A stretch of DNA of 64,000 bases from Nothopassalora personata (lineage: Eukaryota > Ascomycota > Dothideomycetes > Mycosphaerellales > Mycosphaerellaceae): NCBI GenBank assembly GCA_033816765.1, contig CM066288.1, forward strand, positions 62,001 through 126,000. Direction: 5' to 3'. Of this stretch, positions 9,950 to 23,034 are shown in pieces. The stretch's first letter is position 1. Every line of letters begins with the position of its first letter. The notes below the pieces were generated by a model. The model was not told where the DNA came from. It saw nothing but the letters and a program-made list of their open reading frames with translations, and did no database searches. The position numbers and the translations under genes are program-made.

Positions 9950-10752
9950 CTAGCTATACTATAGTAGGCCGAAGGTAATAGATCTAAACTATATCTAGTT
10001 AATTAATGCCTATTATAAGATAGAGCCGTTCTTCGGAATATAGATCTATGTCTATATAGATATATTCTCCCGCTAGATTATTTAGACATATACCGGTAAC
10101 CTTACGAAGATAAAGTTCTTAACCTTCGTATAATATATTAATAAGATAATATGGCGAGGTTATTAGCTACGCATTATATGATCTAATAAAGGCGTTGAGA
10201 CATTAATACTCGCGAACGCCTATCTTAAACTACGAGAGCTATTCGTAGCTCGTAGGCTAAGCTTTTTAGAGTGCTTTTAGTACATAACTAGTAAGGGTAA
10301 CAACACCGTCGAGTACGAGAATAGCGAAGTCGCGAAGGGCGCGCTAAATATATAGAGGGATTACTTTGGTATATATAGTACTACCTACCTTACTTAGTAG
10401 CTTATTATACTAATAACGACATAAGGTAAGATTAAAGTAGATAGCCTCTATTATCCGGATAAGAAAGCTAATCGTATAGCCTTCCTTACTATCTATATAC
10501 CTATTATTCGTAAGACTATTGTATACTTTATTAAGAACTAGAATATATATATTATATTTAACATAATCCGAACGTAGAGTCCTACTACTCTAGCACGCCT
10601 AAGCTACTATATAACTACCCTTAGATATTCGGAATGGGCGTACGAGATTAGAAATAGAACATCGACCTAGACTATCTATAGATACAACAGTAGTAAGAGC
10701 GTATAGAAGAATATAATCTCGAAGCCTACCTACTAGAGGAGACGCTTAAATA
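9950..10752 (+). pseudogene. RIP-killed integrase-core (DDE/rve-like) gene
   Basis: One frame reads through as protein if TAG/TAA are treated as lost Trp/Gln codons. It has an FFGI-x-IYVYIDIFSR block, an II-x-TYTGN segment, an RIIWSNKGVETLILANAYLKL block, a GNNTVEYENSEVAKGAL block and RDYFG. The order and spacing resemble the integrase-core domain proteins of fungi and animals that usually read AIDAYSRKIIW, then RSDRGTETVLLA. The second catalytic Asp reads Asn here, as a TpG to TpA change would give. The N-terminal part is not recognisable and the 3' end runs into the LTR of relic A. The family assignment is from memory of the motif pattern. Confidence 0.5.
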
Positions 10753-13700
10753 TATTACGGAATGATTCCTATAGACCCTAGAATCATAACGATAAGACGA
10801 ACACGTAACTCATCCTACCTAAGCGCTTAGACTTAGAGCGATTAGACTGCTTATGCTTAGACTAATTAGACTGCTTATACTTAGAATAATTAGACTAATT
10901 ACCGAGATCTACGAATCTCCTTTATATTTAGGAACGCTAAGAACCCCTTATAGTTTCGAAGCGTTTAACTTACTATTTAATATCACTGTTTAGAATACAC
11001 TATAACCTAACCTCTACCTTACTGCTACTTTATCTTTATAAGACAAGATAGCTACTACTTTATTACTCTCCCTTAACTTCCTATTGGCCCGAGAATAAAC
11101 CCGATTAAGCTTGTCTTCTTAACTTATAATATTATTAGGTTATACTAAACCTAATAGCTTTAAACGCCCTCTACAATAGGAGACCGATAGAGTAAACGGG
11201 GAACACCCGCCCCTAGTAAAGTAAGTAGAGCCCGACGACCTTAGACCGCGAACGATACTATTAATGCCTTAGCTACTTATATAGGTAACGATACCCTTAA
11301 GGTTAGTAAGCTAGAATACTACTATAGCAACCGAGACAAGTTCGACACTTAGGTCTCTTAGATAGATATGTACTTCTTATTTAACTCTATGCCTAAAAAC
11401 CTTAAGTCTATCTTTACTACTACCTTTTTAAGAGGACGAGTACAACATTAGGTTAAACTATTCCTTAGGAAATACCTAGATAGTAACGGAGAAGACAATG
11501 CCGACGGAATCTTTAGGTTATATAACTATCTTAAGTATACTATAAAGAGCGTCTTTAGTGTCTCTAATAAGATTGCTACTACCGTTCGTGTTATTTAGCA
11601 TTTAACCTAGAAGATATCTACTACCGAATATACTACAAAATTCTAGGAATACGCGTAACTTACCGATTAGGACGACGAAGTACTTTAAGTTATGTACCGA
11701 AGAGGACTAAAGGAGCATATTAAGGACGAGTTAATAAGGGACGGTCGGAAGATCGATAGCTTAGGCGACCTCGTTAGAGTTACGATTAATCTTAACGATA
11801 AGCTCTACGAAAGAGCTATAGAACGACGATACGATTCTAAGGTATCCGGAAAGGCTAGATATATACTAGGCTATAATAACCGTAATAGAGGCTTCTACGA
11901 TAACTACAATAATAAGCCTAGGGATAAACCGTACTACGGACTATAGCTAATAGAACTCGACGTTACCGAGAAAGGTCGTAAGATTAGGAACAGTAACGGG
12001 AATACAGCATCCTAGAGTTCGAAAGAAACACGAACTTACTACGGATATAGTAAACCTAGCTACCTAGTAAGGGACTACCGCGGTAAGAATATAGTACGCC
12101 GCAAACAGTTTAACATAATGCAAACCCGAACTAGTAAATCTAAGAGTAGCGTTAGATCTTAAGGAGATACCGACTATACTCGGAGAGTAGGGGAGAGAGC
12201 TAGTAATAGAAGCACGACGCCTCTCCTAGACCCCTTAGAAGGACGAGGAGGGTACTATAGGTAGTAAATAGTAGTTATTCTATTTAATACAAAGAACTAA
12301 CTACGACAGTTTAACATAATAATACGAAGAGTCGACTACGAGATCGAATCCGAGTCTCGAAATAGTTATAGAAGCCTTTATTAGCGATTCTATTACTAAG
12401 ACTCGTGTTAAGTCTACTACGCCGCGAAGTTAGGCGTAGGGTATTAGCCTTAGTAACCGAGAGGAACCCTAGGAGCGACGTATAGGTAAAACGCTACGCT
12501 CCGAGAAGTAGATATCGACGAATTCTACTTTAACGATAATAGAAGCGATAAGGAAAACTAAGACCTAGGATAGAACGGATCGTAGTTACCGGAACTATAG
12601 GAAGAAAGTTAAGAAACTACCGGGCTAGATACTATTAAGGAAGATTAGGATCCGGAAGAATTAAGCGAAGAAGATTCCTCCGAAGGAGAAGAGAGCGACA
12701 CTAACGACGACAACTAATAACTAACCTTTACGATTAATGCGCCTAAGAAATTATATAATATAATCGTATACCTATAAAGAAGGTACGAGGAATTCCTACC
12801 TAAGATAGGCGGACGTAGGATACTATACTCTATTAAGTTTAATAAGACACTCGACACCCTACGAGGCATAGCCTAGGGATACCTACTTATAGAAATAACC
12901 GAGAATCTAGCAACCGCTATTATAGAACGACTACCGATAGGGAGCCGAATAATAGGAACCGGATATCTTATACCGTTAGGAACATTTATATCGAATAAAT
13001 TACGTAACGTAGTATAACACGTACGCGTACTCTACTTAGAAACGTAGAAGATCTAGGAACGTTACCGAATGTAGGTATAGATATAGAAAGGCTCGCGCCG
13101 GGTTTAAGCGGAGGCCTCGAGACACGAAGTACGACGTTCTATATACGAATAGAGAAAAGGATTAACTTCCTAGTAATAAGCGACTAAAGGGAGTTATATA
13201 ACATAGGAAAGGCTTAAGCATTACTAACGACAATAGTGTTTCGAACTAAAATTATCGTTAACGGGTATAAGATAGATACTATAATAGATTACGGAGTAAG
13301 CGGGAACTTTACCTCCGAATTATTTATTACAAGACATAGGATCGCTACCTATAAGAAGAAAGAGGGTTATGAATTAATCGCGGTAGACGGATTATCCTTA
13401 CCTAGTATAGAGCGCGAGACGATACCGCTACTACTTACTATCTAACGGCACTACGAGGAGATTACCTTAGATATTGCTAATATAGCTAGTTATAACATTG
13501 TACTAGGTATACCTTAGTTAAGAAAGTATAATCTAGTAATTGACTAGAGAAGAGGAGTACTTACATTTAGGGAATGCGACTATATTATCGACATTCAGCC
13601 TACGTAGCGGCAGCGTTCGCTAGTAGATAAGGTAAAGAGATAGCTAAATAGGATATAGCTTACGCCGAATAGAAGGATAGAAGAACTACCTTCGACCGGG

Positions 13701-15789
13701 ATAGACACTAGTATAGGGCCGCCGGGTTACGAAGTTACTAGTAGTAATAGAAGTAACGTACTATCGAAGAATACTAACATCTTAGAGTTAAGTATTCCTA
13801 AGGAGTATCGTAAGTGGTCGCGACTCTTTAAAGAGGAGAGAGGCAAAACCGCCTTACCTAAGCACCGCCTATAGGATTATAAGATTAACATTTAGCTAGG
13901 GAAAGAGCCTCTATAGGGACCCCTATATTAAATGTCTAAGAAAGAGCTATAGACCCTACGAGAATAGCTAAAGGAGAAGCTAGCTAAAGGATAGATAAGA
14001 AAATCCACCTTAAGTGTAGGAACTCTATACATGTTCGTTCTAAAAGCAAACGGGAAGCTACGACTCGTATAAGACTATAGGAAGTTAAACGAGATTACGA
14101 TTAAGAACCGATACCCGCTACCTAACATCGAAGAAGCATAAGATAGATTAACCGGATTAGACTAGTATACGAAGATTAACCTACGAGATGCCTTCTACGC
14201 TATACGGATAGTAGAGGGAGAAGAATAGAAAACCGCTTTTAGAATAAGATACGGACTTTACAAATTCTTAGTTATACTAATAGGATTAACTAACGCACCC
14301 ACATCCTATTAGGACCTTGTTAACGAAACACTTAGAGACCTACTCGACGTATACGTTATCGCTTACATAGACGATATATTAGTCTATACGAAAGGATCCC
14401 TTTAGAATTACATAAGACAAGTCTAGGACGTATTTGAACGACTTACGCGTTTAGGATTTAAGACAGTACCCGAGAAATGCGAATTCTATAAGAAAGAAGT
14501 TAAATTCTTAGGCTTTATTATTAGCACTATAGGGATAACGATCGACCCTACGAAGATATAGTTAATTAGAGAATAGCTAGAACTAAAAACAGTTAAGGAC
14601 GTACAATTATTGCTTAGACTAGCGAACTACAACCGGAAATTTATTAAGAACTACGCCGAGATAGTAGCACTAATAACGATACTTATAAGAAAAGACGTTA
14701 CCTAGAAATAGGGAAAGGAACAGATTAAAGCGTTCTAGAAACTTAAGGAACAATACGCTTTAGCCCCTACGCTTCGACTATTCGATAGTAGTAAGGAAGT
14801 CTATATCGAGACCGATGCGTCTAATACAGCAATAGGCGCGTGTCTAATATAGACACACGATAGGTAGAGACACCTAGTAGCCTATTACTCCCGGAAAATA
14901 ACTATAGCGGAATAGAACTACGACATCTATAATAAAGAGCTTCTAGCTATTGTTACTACTATACAACATTAGAGAGTATATGTCGAGGGCCTACCGAAGT
15001 TAACGATTCTTTCTAACTATAAGAATCTTACGTACTTTACGACGACGAAGGAACTTACCCGAAGGCAAGCCCGCTAGTTGGAGCTACTAGGACAGTATAA
15101 GTTCGAAATTAAATATACTCTAGGACGAGAGAATAGCCGCGCCGACGCGCTAAGCCGAAGAGGCGACTACATAGAAGGAAAAGAACTAGTGTAACATAAA
15201 GTACTAAAGACGAACCCCGACGGAAGTCTTAGCGCTAATATAAGAGAATTTAATAATATCGTACGGATATTAGGCGATAAGGACGAACAATTCCCTATAT
15301 CGTAAGGAAAATACTAGGTACTAAAGGATCGAGAAGAAGAATACATACGATAACATTACGATAGACTAACTTATAGACACCCTAGAACTTTAAAGACAAT
15401 AGACCTAATATAACGCAGTTTCTTATTCCTATAGATAAGACTTAAGGTGTTACGCTATATTAAACAATGCGTATACTACTAACGAAATAAGGCTACGAGA
15501 CATACAAAATACGGTTACCTACAGTTTAGGTACTACCGACGAAACCATAGGACGAAGTTATAATAGACTTTATTACGAAACTCCTACCGTTAAGAGATTA
15601 AGTTATAAAACAACTATACGACATAATACTAGTTATAGTTAATAGACTTATAAAATACGTACACTTCATTCCTACATTAGAGACATATAATGTAGAGTAG
15701 CTCGGATACCTCGTACTAGATAGACTTATCCGGTACTACGGATTTCCTTAAGCGTTCATAATAGATAGAGACAAGTTATTTACATTAAA
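10753..15789 (+). mobile_element. Gypsy relic A (Ty3 chromovirus, RIP-mutated, truncated)
   Basis: Starts with a degraded LTR (about 10,753-11,157, TATTACGG for TGTTACGG). A gag frame follows (about 11,200-12,100; an intact 84-aa piece at 11,692-11,946), then protease (13,236-13,445, DYGVSGNF for the D-[ST]-G loop), reverse transcriptase with YIDDILVYTKG (about 14,365), RNase H (ETDASNTAIGACL, YDIYNKELLAIV) and the integrase zinc finger. It is cut off at 15,789 inside integrase by an LTR in reverse orientation. In-frame TAG/TAA fall where Trp or Gln are expected, the RIP signature. Copies B and C belong to the same family. Confidence 0.88.
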
Positions 15790-15999
15790 CTGTTATTATC
15801 TCGTTCTAGGGCTAGTCTTAAAAGAGAGATAAGTCAAGTCACGTGGCGGTATTCTTTAGAGAGGCTAAAGTAAGCTAAGCGAAGATAAATGATAGGAATA
15901 AGAGTTATATTCCAATTAGTAAGATAGTAACATAAGTTAAACGCATTAGAACCATAAGGGTTTCTTAGCGTTCCTAAATACAAAGGAGATAGAGCGTTG
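15790..15999 (-). mobile_element. Inverted gypsy LTR fragment
   Basis: Begins TGTTATTATCTCGTTCTAGG, the reverse complement of the LTR end seen at 16,422 and 28,883, and continues to about 15,999, where a forward LTR (TGTTACGGG) starts. The LTR continues after element C at 28,889-29,085, which implies C inserted into this LTR. The same fragment recurs at 21,422-21,631 through the tandem duplication. Confidence 0.75.
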
Positions 16000-18900
16000 T
16001 GTTACGGGTTAGATTAGGCTAATGCTTAGTAACCAATTAGAGCCTCTACAGTTAAGTGAGCGCTACTATAGCTAGAAGGGCACAGCTACCGTAGAGTGAT
16101 CTATTGCTCTACGAGACCTATAAGACAGATTAATAGATTAGATTAGAGCACGACCGCAATTAATCTATTGCTCTATATGATCTATAAAACAGATTAACAG
16201 ATCGAAGCAGATTAATAATGATTTCCTTTATATTTAGGAACGCTAGAAACCCTTATAGTTCTAATGCGTTCAACTCATATTACTATCTCACTGATTGGAA
16301 TACAACTCTTATTCCTATCATTTATCTTCGCTTAGCTTACTTTAGCCTCTCTAAAGAATAATACCGCCACGTGACTTGACTTATCTCTCTTTTAAGACTA
16401 GCCCTAGAACGAGATAATAACACTTTAAACGCCCTTAGGATGAGCGCTACTTAAGCAGCTAGTAGGGGAACACCCGCCCCTAGCGAAGTAGGAAGCATCC
16501 GCCGTGCGCTACCATAATAGACTACTACGAAGGACGATAAGTCTAATAACGATAACGAGCCTACCCTAAGGAAGAACGACGTTAAGGCTACTAAGCTAGA
16601 CCTCTTCCATAGAGATAGGGCTAAGTTCGACGACTGGATTAATTAGATGGATATGTATCTTATGTTCAACCTAGTCGATACCGATAAAAGAACTATCTTC
16701 GCTATTACGTACCTTCGCGGAAGTGCGTAGAACTAGATTAAACCTTACCTTAAGGAATACCTTAAAGGTATAGGACGATTAGACCCTACTAGAATGTTTA
16801 GGAGCTACACCCTTTTTAAAGAGAAGATGAAATTAATCTTTAGAACCTCGAACGAAGTCTAATAGGCTATACAAATCATTCAACACCTAAAGTAGAAGAC
16901 GTCTACTTTAGAGTATGCCGCCAAATTCGAAGAATACGGACAAATTACTAGATGGGACTAGACGGCGTTAATAACTATGTTCCGACGTGGACTTAAAGAC
17001 CCCGTTAAGGACGAGTTAATAAGACACGGGGGATAGATCACTAACCTCGAAGAGTGTTACGGAACAGTGTTATCGGTGCAAATGGTTGGACAACGGAGCA
17101 GGAAACCAGACGAAGCTGCAGACATGGATGCCTGGGGAGTCACGTGACAGAGCGATCAGGACTGATCGGTCCTGATCACTCTTGATCAGTTGATCAGACT
17201 CGCTCAGGGCAGAGCAGGACAGATCACGCCAAGACATGGCACTATATAGACGACGCTTCTTTACGAGTAGATAGGAGCCTCGTGCTCAACTCATTTTAAG
17301 TATACACCATATACTGTTTGGAACCACTACCTTCATAACTGATTGAGACATCCCTGCAAAGATCCAAGCCCGAGTTGTGATAACGTACAGCGGTTCCTAA
17401 CAAAGAGCTAATAAAGGCGTCGATTAACATCGATGACTAGCTCTAGGAACAACACTAGGAGAAGAAATACGACTCTAAAGTAGGAGGAATAGTAGGATAC
17501 GCTCCGGACCGTAGACCCTTAGGAGGATACGTTACGAAGGGAGAATTCTTACGATAAAGCCAGCCCTACTATAGACTACAGCTAATAGAACTAGACGTTA
17601 CCTAACGAGGACGGAGGATCGATAAGAGTAGGGGCTACGAGAAGCCCTTTAAAGGAAAAGGAAAACTCACATGTTATGCCTATAGTAAAGAAGGCCACAT
17701 AGCACGGGATTGCTACGGTAAGAATATAGTGCGCCGCGAGCAGTTTAATATAATGCAACCCCGAACTAGTAAATCTAAGAGTAGCGTTAGATCTCGGGGA
17801 GATACCGACTATACTCGGAGAGTAGGGGAGAGAGCTAACTATAGAAGCCCGACGCCTCTCCTAGACCCCTTAGAAGGACGAGGAGGATACTATAGGTAGC
17901 AAATAGTAGTTATTCCATTTAATGCGAAGAACTAACTACGACAGTTCAATATAATAACACGAAGAGTCGACTACGAGACCGAATCCAAGTCTCGAAATAG
18001 TTATAGAAGCCTTTATTAGCGATTCTATTACTAAGACTCGTGTTAAGTTCACTACGCCGCAAAGTTAGGCGTAGGGTATTGGCCTTAGTAACCACGAGGA
18101 ACCCTAGGAGCGACGCATAGGCAAAACGCTACGCTCCGAGAAGTAGACATCGACGAATCCTACTTCGATAAAGATAGAAGCGACAAAGAAAATCAGGACC
18201 TAGGATAGAACGGATTATGGTTACTAGAACTATAGGAAGAAAGTTAAGAAACCACCGGGCTAAATACCATTAAGGAAGACTAGGATCCGGAAGAATTAAG
18301 CGAAGAAGATTCCTCCGAAGGAGAAGAGAGCGACACTAACGACGATAACGAACAACTTACCTTTACGGTAGATGTACCTAAGAAACTATACGACATAATT
18401 ATCTACCTATAAAGAAGGCACGAGGAATTCCTACCTAAGATAGGTAGACGAAGGAGGCTACATTCCATTAAGTTTAATAAGACACTCGACACCCTACGAG
18501 GCATAGCCTAGGGATACCCACTTATAGAAACGACCGAGAATCTAGTAACCGCCGTTATAGAACGACTACCGATAGGAAGCCGAATAATAGGAACCGGATA
18601 TCTTATACCGTTAGGAACATTTATATTGAATAAATTACGTAACATAGTGAAACACGCGCGCGTACTCTACTTAGAAACGTAGAAGATCCAGGAACGCAAT
18701 AGACTACAAGTATAGACATAGGGTAACGGGCTATAGGTTCTAGTCGAAGCCTCTAGGCACGAAGTATAGCGAACTACATACTATTCGGGAAAAGGATTAG
18801 CTCCCTAGGAATAAGCAACCGGAGGGAGTTATGCAATACTTAGGCTCATATATCGACATTAAACACAGTTTTCTAGATATAAGCAATCGTTAACGGACAT

Positions 18901-21421
18901 AAAACTAGTGTTATGATCGACTTAGGAGTAGCGGGGAATTTTATCTCCGAGTCTTTTATAAGAAGAAACGGGTTAGCTACCCTAAAGAAGAAATAGGGTT
19001 ACGAGTTAATCGCAGTAAACGGATCATCGTTACCTAGCGTAGAATGAGAGACGATACCATTACTACTAGCTATCTAATAGTACTACGAGAATATTACCTT
19101 AGATGTTACTAATATAGCCAGTTATAACATAGTATTAGGTATGCCTTAGTTAAGAAAGTATAATCTAGTAATCGACTAGAGAAGAGGAGTACTTACATTT
19201 AGGGAATGCGATTGCGTTATCGACATTTAGCCTACGTAGTAGTAGCGTTCACTAGTAGATAAGGCAAGGAAACAGCTAAACGAGATATAGCTTACGCCGA
19301 CTAGAAGGATAGAAGAACTACCTTTAACCGGGATAGACACTAGCGTAGGGCCGCCGGGTTACGAAGTTACTAGAAGTGATAGAAGTAACGCACTATCGAA
19401 GAATACTAACATCTTAGAGTTAAGTATTCCTAAGAAGTATCGTAAGTGGTCGCGACTCTTTAAAGAGGAGAGAGGCAAAACCGCCTTACCTAAGCACCGC
19501 CTATGGGATTATAAGATCAACATTTAGCTAGGGAAAGAGCCTCTATAGGGACCCCTATATTAAATGTCTAAGAAAGAGCTATAGACCCTACGAGAATAGC
19601 TAAAGGAGAAGCTAGCTAAAGGATAGATAAGAAGATCCACCTCGAGTATAGGAACTCTATACATGTTCGTTCTAAAAGCAAACGGGAAGTTACGACTCGT
19701 ATAGGACTATAGGAAGTTAAACGAGATCACGATTAAGAACCGATACCCGCTACCTAACATCGAAGAAGCATAGGACAGATTAACCGGATTAGACTAGTAC
19801 ACGAAGATTAACCTACGAGATACCTTCTATGCTATACGAATAGCGGAAGGAGAAGAATGGAAAACCGCTTTTAGAATAAGATACGGACTTTACAAATTCT
19901 TAGTCATGCTAATAGGATTAACTAACGTACCCGCATCCTACTAGGACCTTATTAACGAAACACTTAGAGACCTACTCGACGTATGCGTTATCGCTTATAT
20001 AGACGACATACTAGTCTACACGAAAGGATCCCTATAGGAGCACATAAAACAAGTCTAGGACGTCTTCGAACGACTTATACATTTAGGATTTAAGACGGCA
20101 CCCGAGAAATGCGAATTCTGTAAGAAAGAAGTTAAATTCTTAGGCTTTATTATTAGCACTATAGGGATAACAATCGACCCTACGAAGACACAGTTAATTA
20201 GAGAGTAGCTAGAACTGAAAACAGTTAAGGACGTATAATCATTCCTTAGACTAGCAAACTATAACCGGAAATTCATTAAGGACTATTTAAAGATAGTAGC
20301 ACTAATAACGATGCTTATAAGAAAGGACGTCACTTAGAAATAGGGAAAGGAATAGATTAAAGCATTTAAGAAACTTAAGGAACAATGCGCTTTAGCCCCT
20401 ACGCTTCGACTATTCGATAGTAGTAAGGAAGTCCACATCGAGACCGATACGTCTAATATAGCAATAGGCGCGTGTTTAACATAGACACACGATAGGTAGA
20501 GACACCTAGTAGCCTATTACTCCCGGAAAATGACTATAGCGGAACAGAACTACGACATCTATAATAAAGAGCTTCTAGCCATTATTGCTACTATATAACA
20601 TTAGAGAGTATATGTCGAGGGCCTACCGAAGTTAACGATTCTTTCTAACTATAAGAATCTTACGTACTTCACGACGACGAAAGAACTTACCCGAAGGCAA
20701 GCCCGCTAGTCGGAGCTACTAGGACAGTATAAGTTCGAAATTAAATATACTCTAGGACGAGAGAATAGCCGCGCCGACGCGCTAAGCCGAAGAGGCGACT
20801 ACATAGAAGGAAAAGAACTAGTGTAACATAAAGTACTAAAGACGAACCCCGACGGAAGTCTTAGCGCTAATATAAGAGAATTTAATAATATCGTACGGAT
20901 ATTAGGCGATAAGGACGAACAATTCCCTATATCGTAAGGAAAATACTAGGTACTAAAGGATCGAGAAGAAGAATACATACGATAACATTACGATAGACTA
21001 ACTTATAGACACCCTAGAACTTTAAAGACAATAGACCTAATATAACGCAGTTTCTTATTCCTATAGATAAGACTTAAGGTGTTACGCTATATTAAACAAT
21101 GCGTATACTACTAACGAAATAAGGCTACGAGACATACAAAATACGGTTACCTACAGTTTAGGTACTACCGACGAAACCATAGGACGAAGTTATAATAGAC
21201 TTTATTACGAAACTCCTACCGTTAAGAGACTAAGTTACGAAACAACTATATGACATAATACTAGTTATAGTTAATAGACTTATAAAATACGCACACTTTA
21301 TTCCTATATTAGAGACATATAATGTAGAGCAGCTCGGATACCTCGTACTAGATAGACTTATCCGGTACTACGGATTTCCTTAAGCGTTCATAATAGATAG
21401 AGACAAGTTATTTACATTAAA
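16000..21421 (+). mobile_element. Gypsy relic B (tandem-duplicate, probably chimeric)
   Basis: 5' LTR 16,000-16,422 (TGTTACGGG to AATAACA), gag from about 16,540 interrupted by a 348-bp solo LTR, then protease, RT (YIDDILVYTKG near 19,995), RNase H and the start of integrase. It stops at 21,421 at the same junction that truncates relic A (TACATTAAAC then TGTTATTATC). The sequence from 15,790 to about 21,228 is essentially the same as that 5,632 bp downstream. The 3' end instead matches relic A. Coding frames are RIP-interrupted. Treat it as a recombinant, not as an independent insertion. Confidence 0.85.
17055..17402. mobile_element. 348-bp solo LTR, copy 2
   Basis: Same element as 9,417-9,764 (it differs at least at ATATACTG versus ATATAATG near the 3' end). 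Flanked by AAGAG on both sides. Inserted in the gag region of relic B and not RIP-mutated. Confidence 0.92.
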
Positions 21422-21631
21422 CTGTTATTATCTCGTTCTAGGGCTAGTCTTAAAAGAGAGATAAGTCAAGTCACGTGGCGGTATTCTTTAGAGAGGCTAA
21501 AGTAAGCTAAGCGAAGATAAATGATAGGAATAAGAGTTATATTCCAATTAGTAAGATAGTAACATAAGTTAAACGCATTAGAACCATAAGGGTTTCTTAG
21601 CGTTCCTAAATACAAAGGAGATAGAGCGTTG
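21422..21631 (-). mobile_element. Inverted gypsy LTR fragment, second copy
   Basis: Repeats 15,790-15,999 at the 5,632-bp offset. Together with 28,889-29,085 it forms one inverted LTR that element C interrupted. Confidence 0.75.
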
Positions 21632-22054
21632 TGTTACGGGTTAGATTAGGCTAATGCTTAGTAACCAATTAGAGCCTCTACAGTTAAGTGAGCGCTACTA
21701 TAGCTAGAAGGGCACAGCTACCGTAGAGTGATCTATTGCTCTACGAGACCTATAAGACAGATTAATAGATTAGATTAGAGCACGACCGCAATTAATCTAT
21801 TGCTCTATATGATCTATAAAACAGATTAACAGATCGAAGCAGATTAATAATGATTTCCTTTATATTTAGGAACGCTAGAAACCCTTATAGTTCTAATGCG
21901 TTCAACTCATATTACTATCTCACTGATTGGAATACAACTCTTATTCCTATCATTTATCTTCGCTTAGCTTACTTTAGCCTCTCTAAAGAATAATACCGCC
22001 ACGTGACTTGACTTATCTCTCTTTTAAGACTAGCCCTAGAACGAGATAATAACA
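21632..22054 (+). repeat. 5' LTR of relic C
   Basis: 423 bp, TGTTACGGG to AATAACA; same length as the 3' LTR at 28,461-28,883. Followed directly by CTTTAAACGCCC, the position of a primer-binding site; I could not match it to a tRNA. Confidence 0.85.
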
Positions 22055-22686
22055 CTTTAAACGCCCTTAGGATGAGCGCTACTTAAGCAGCTAGTAGGGG
22101 AACACCCGCCCCTAGCGAAGTAGGAAGCATCCGCCGTGCGCTACCATAATAGACTACTACGAAGGACGATAAGTCTAATAACGATAACGAGCCTACCCTA
22201 AGGAAGAACGACGTTAAGGCTACTAAGCTAGACCTCTTCCATAGAGATAGGGCTAAGTTCGACGACTGGATTAATTAGATGGATATGTATCTTATGTTCA
22301 ACCTAGTCGATACCGATAAAAGAACTATCTTCGCTATTACGTACCTTCGCGGAAGTGCGTAGAACTAGATTAAACCTTACCTTAAGGAATACCTTAAAGG
22401 TATAGGACGATTAGACCCTACTAGAATGTTTAGGAGCTACACCCTTTTTAAAGAGAAGATGAAATTAATCTTTAGAACCTCGAACGAAGTCTAATAGGCT
22501 ATACAAATCATTCAACACCTAAAGTAGAAGACGTCTACTTTAGAGTATGCCGCCAAATTCGAAGAATACGGACAAATTACTAGATGGGACTAGACGGCGT
22601 TAATAACTATGTTCCGACGTGGACTTAAAGACCCCGTTAAGGACGAGTTAATAAGACACGGGGGATAGATCACTAACCTCGAAGAG

Positions 22687-23034
22687 TGTTACGGAACAGT
22701 GTTATCGGTGCAAATGGTTGGACAACGGAGCAGGAAACCAGACGAAGCTGCAGACATGGATGCCTGGGGAGTCACGTGACAGAGCGATCAGGACTGATCG
22801 GTCCTGATCACTCTTGATCAGTTGATCAGACTCGCTCAGGGCAGAGCAGGACAGATCACGCCAAGACATGGCACTATATAGACGACGCTTCTTTACGAGT
22901 AGATAGGAGCCTCGTGCTCAACTCATTTTAAGTATACACCATATACTGTTTGGAACCACTACCTTCATAACTGATTGAGACATCCCTGCAAAGATCCAAG
23001 CCCGAGTTGTGATAACGTACAGCGGTTCCTAACA
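22687..23034. mobile_element. 348-bp solo LTR, copy 3
   Basis: Matches copy 2 including the AAGAG duplications, so it was copied by the segmental duplication rather than by a new insertion. Confidence 0.92.
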
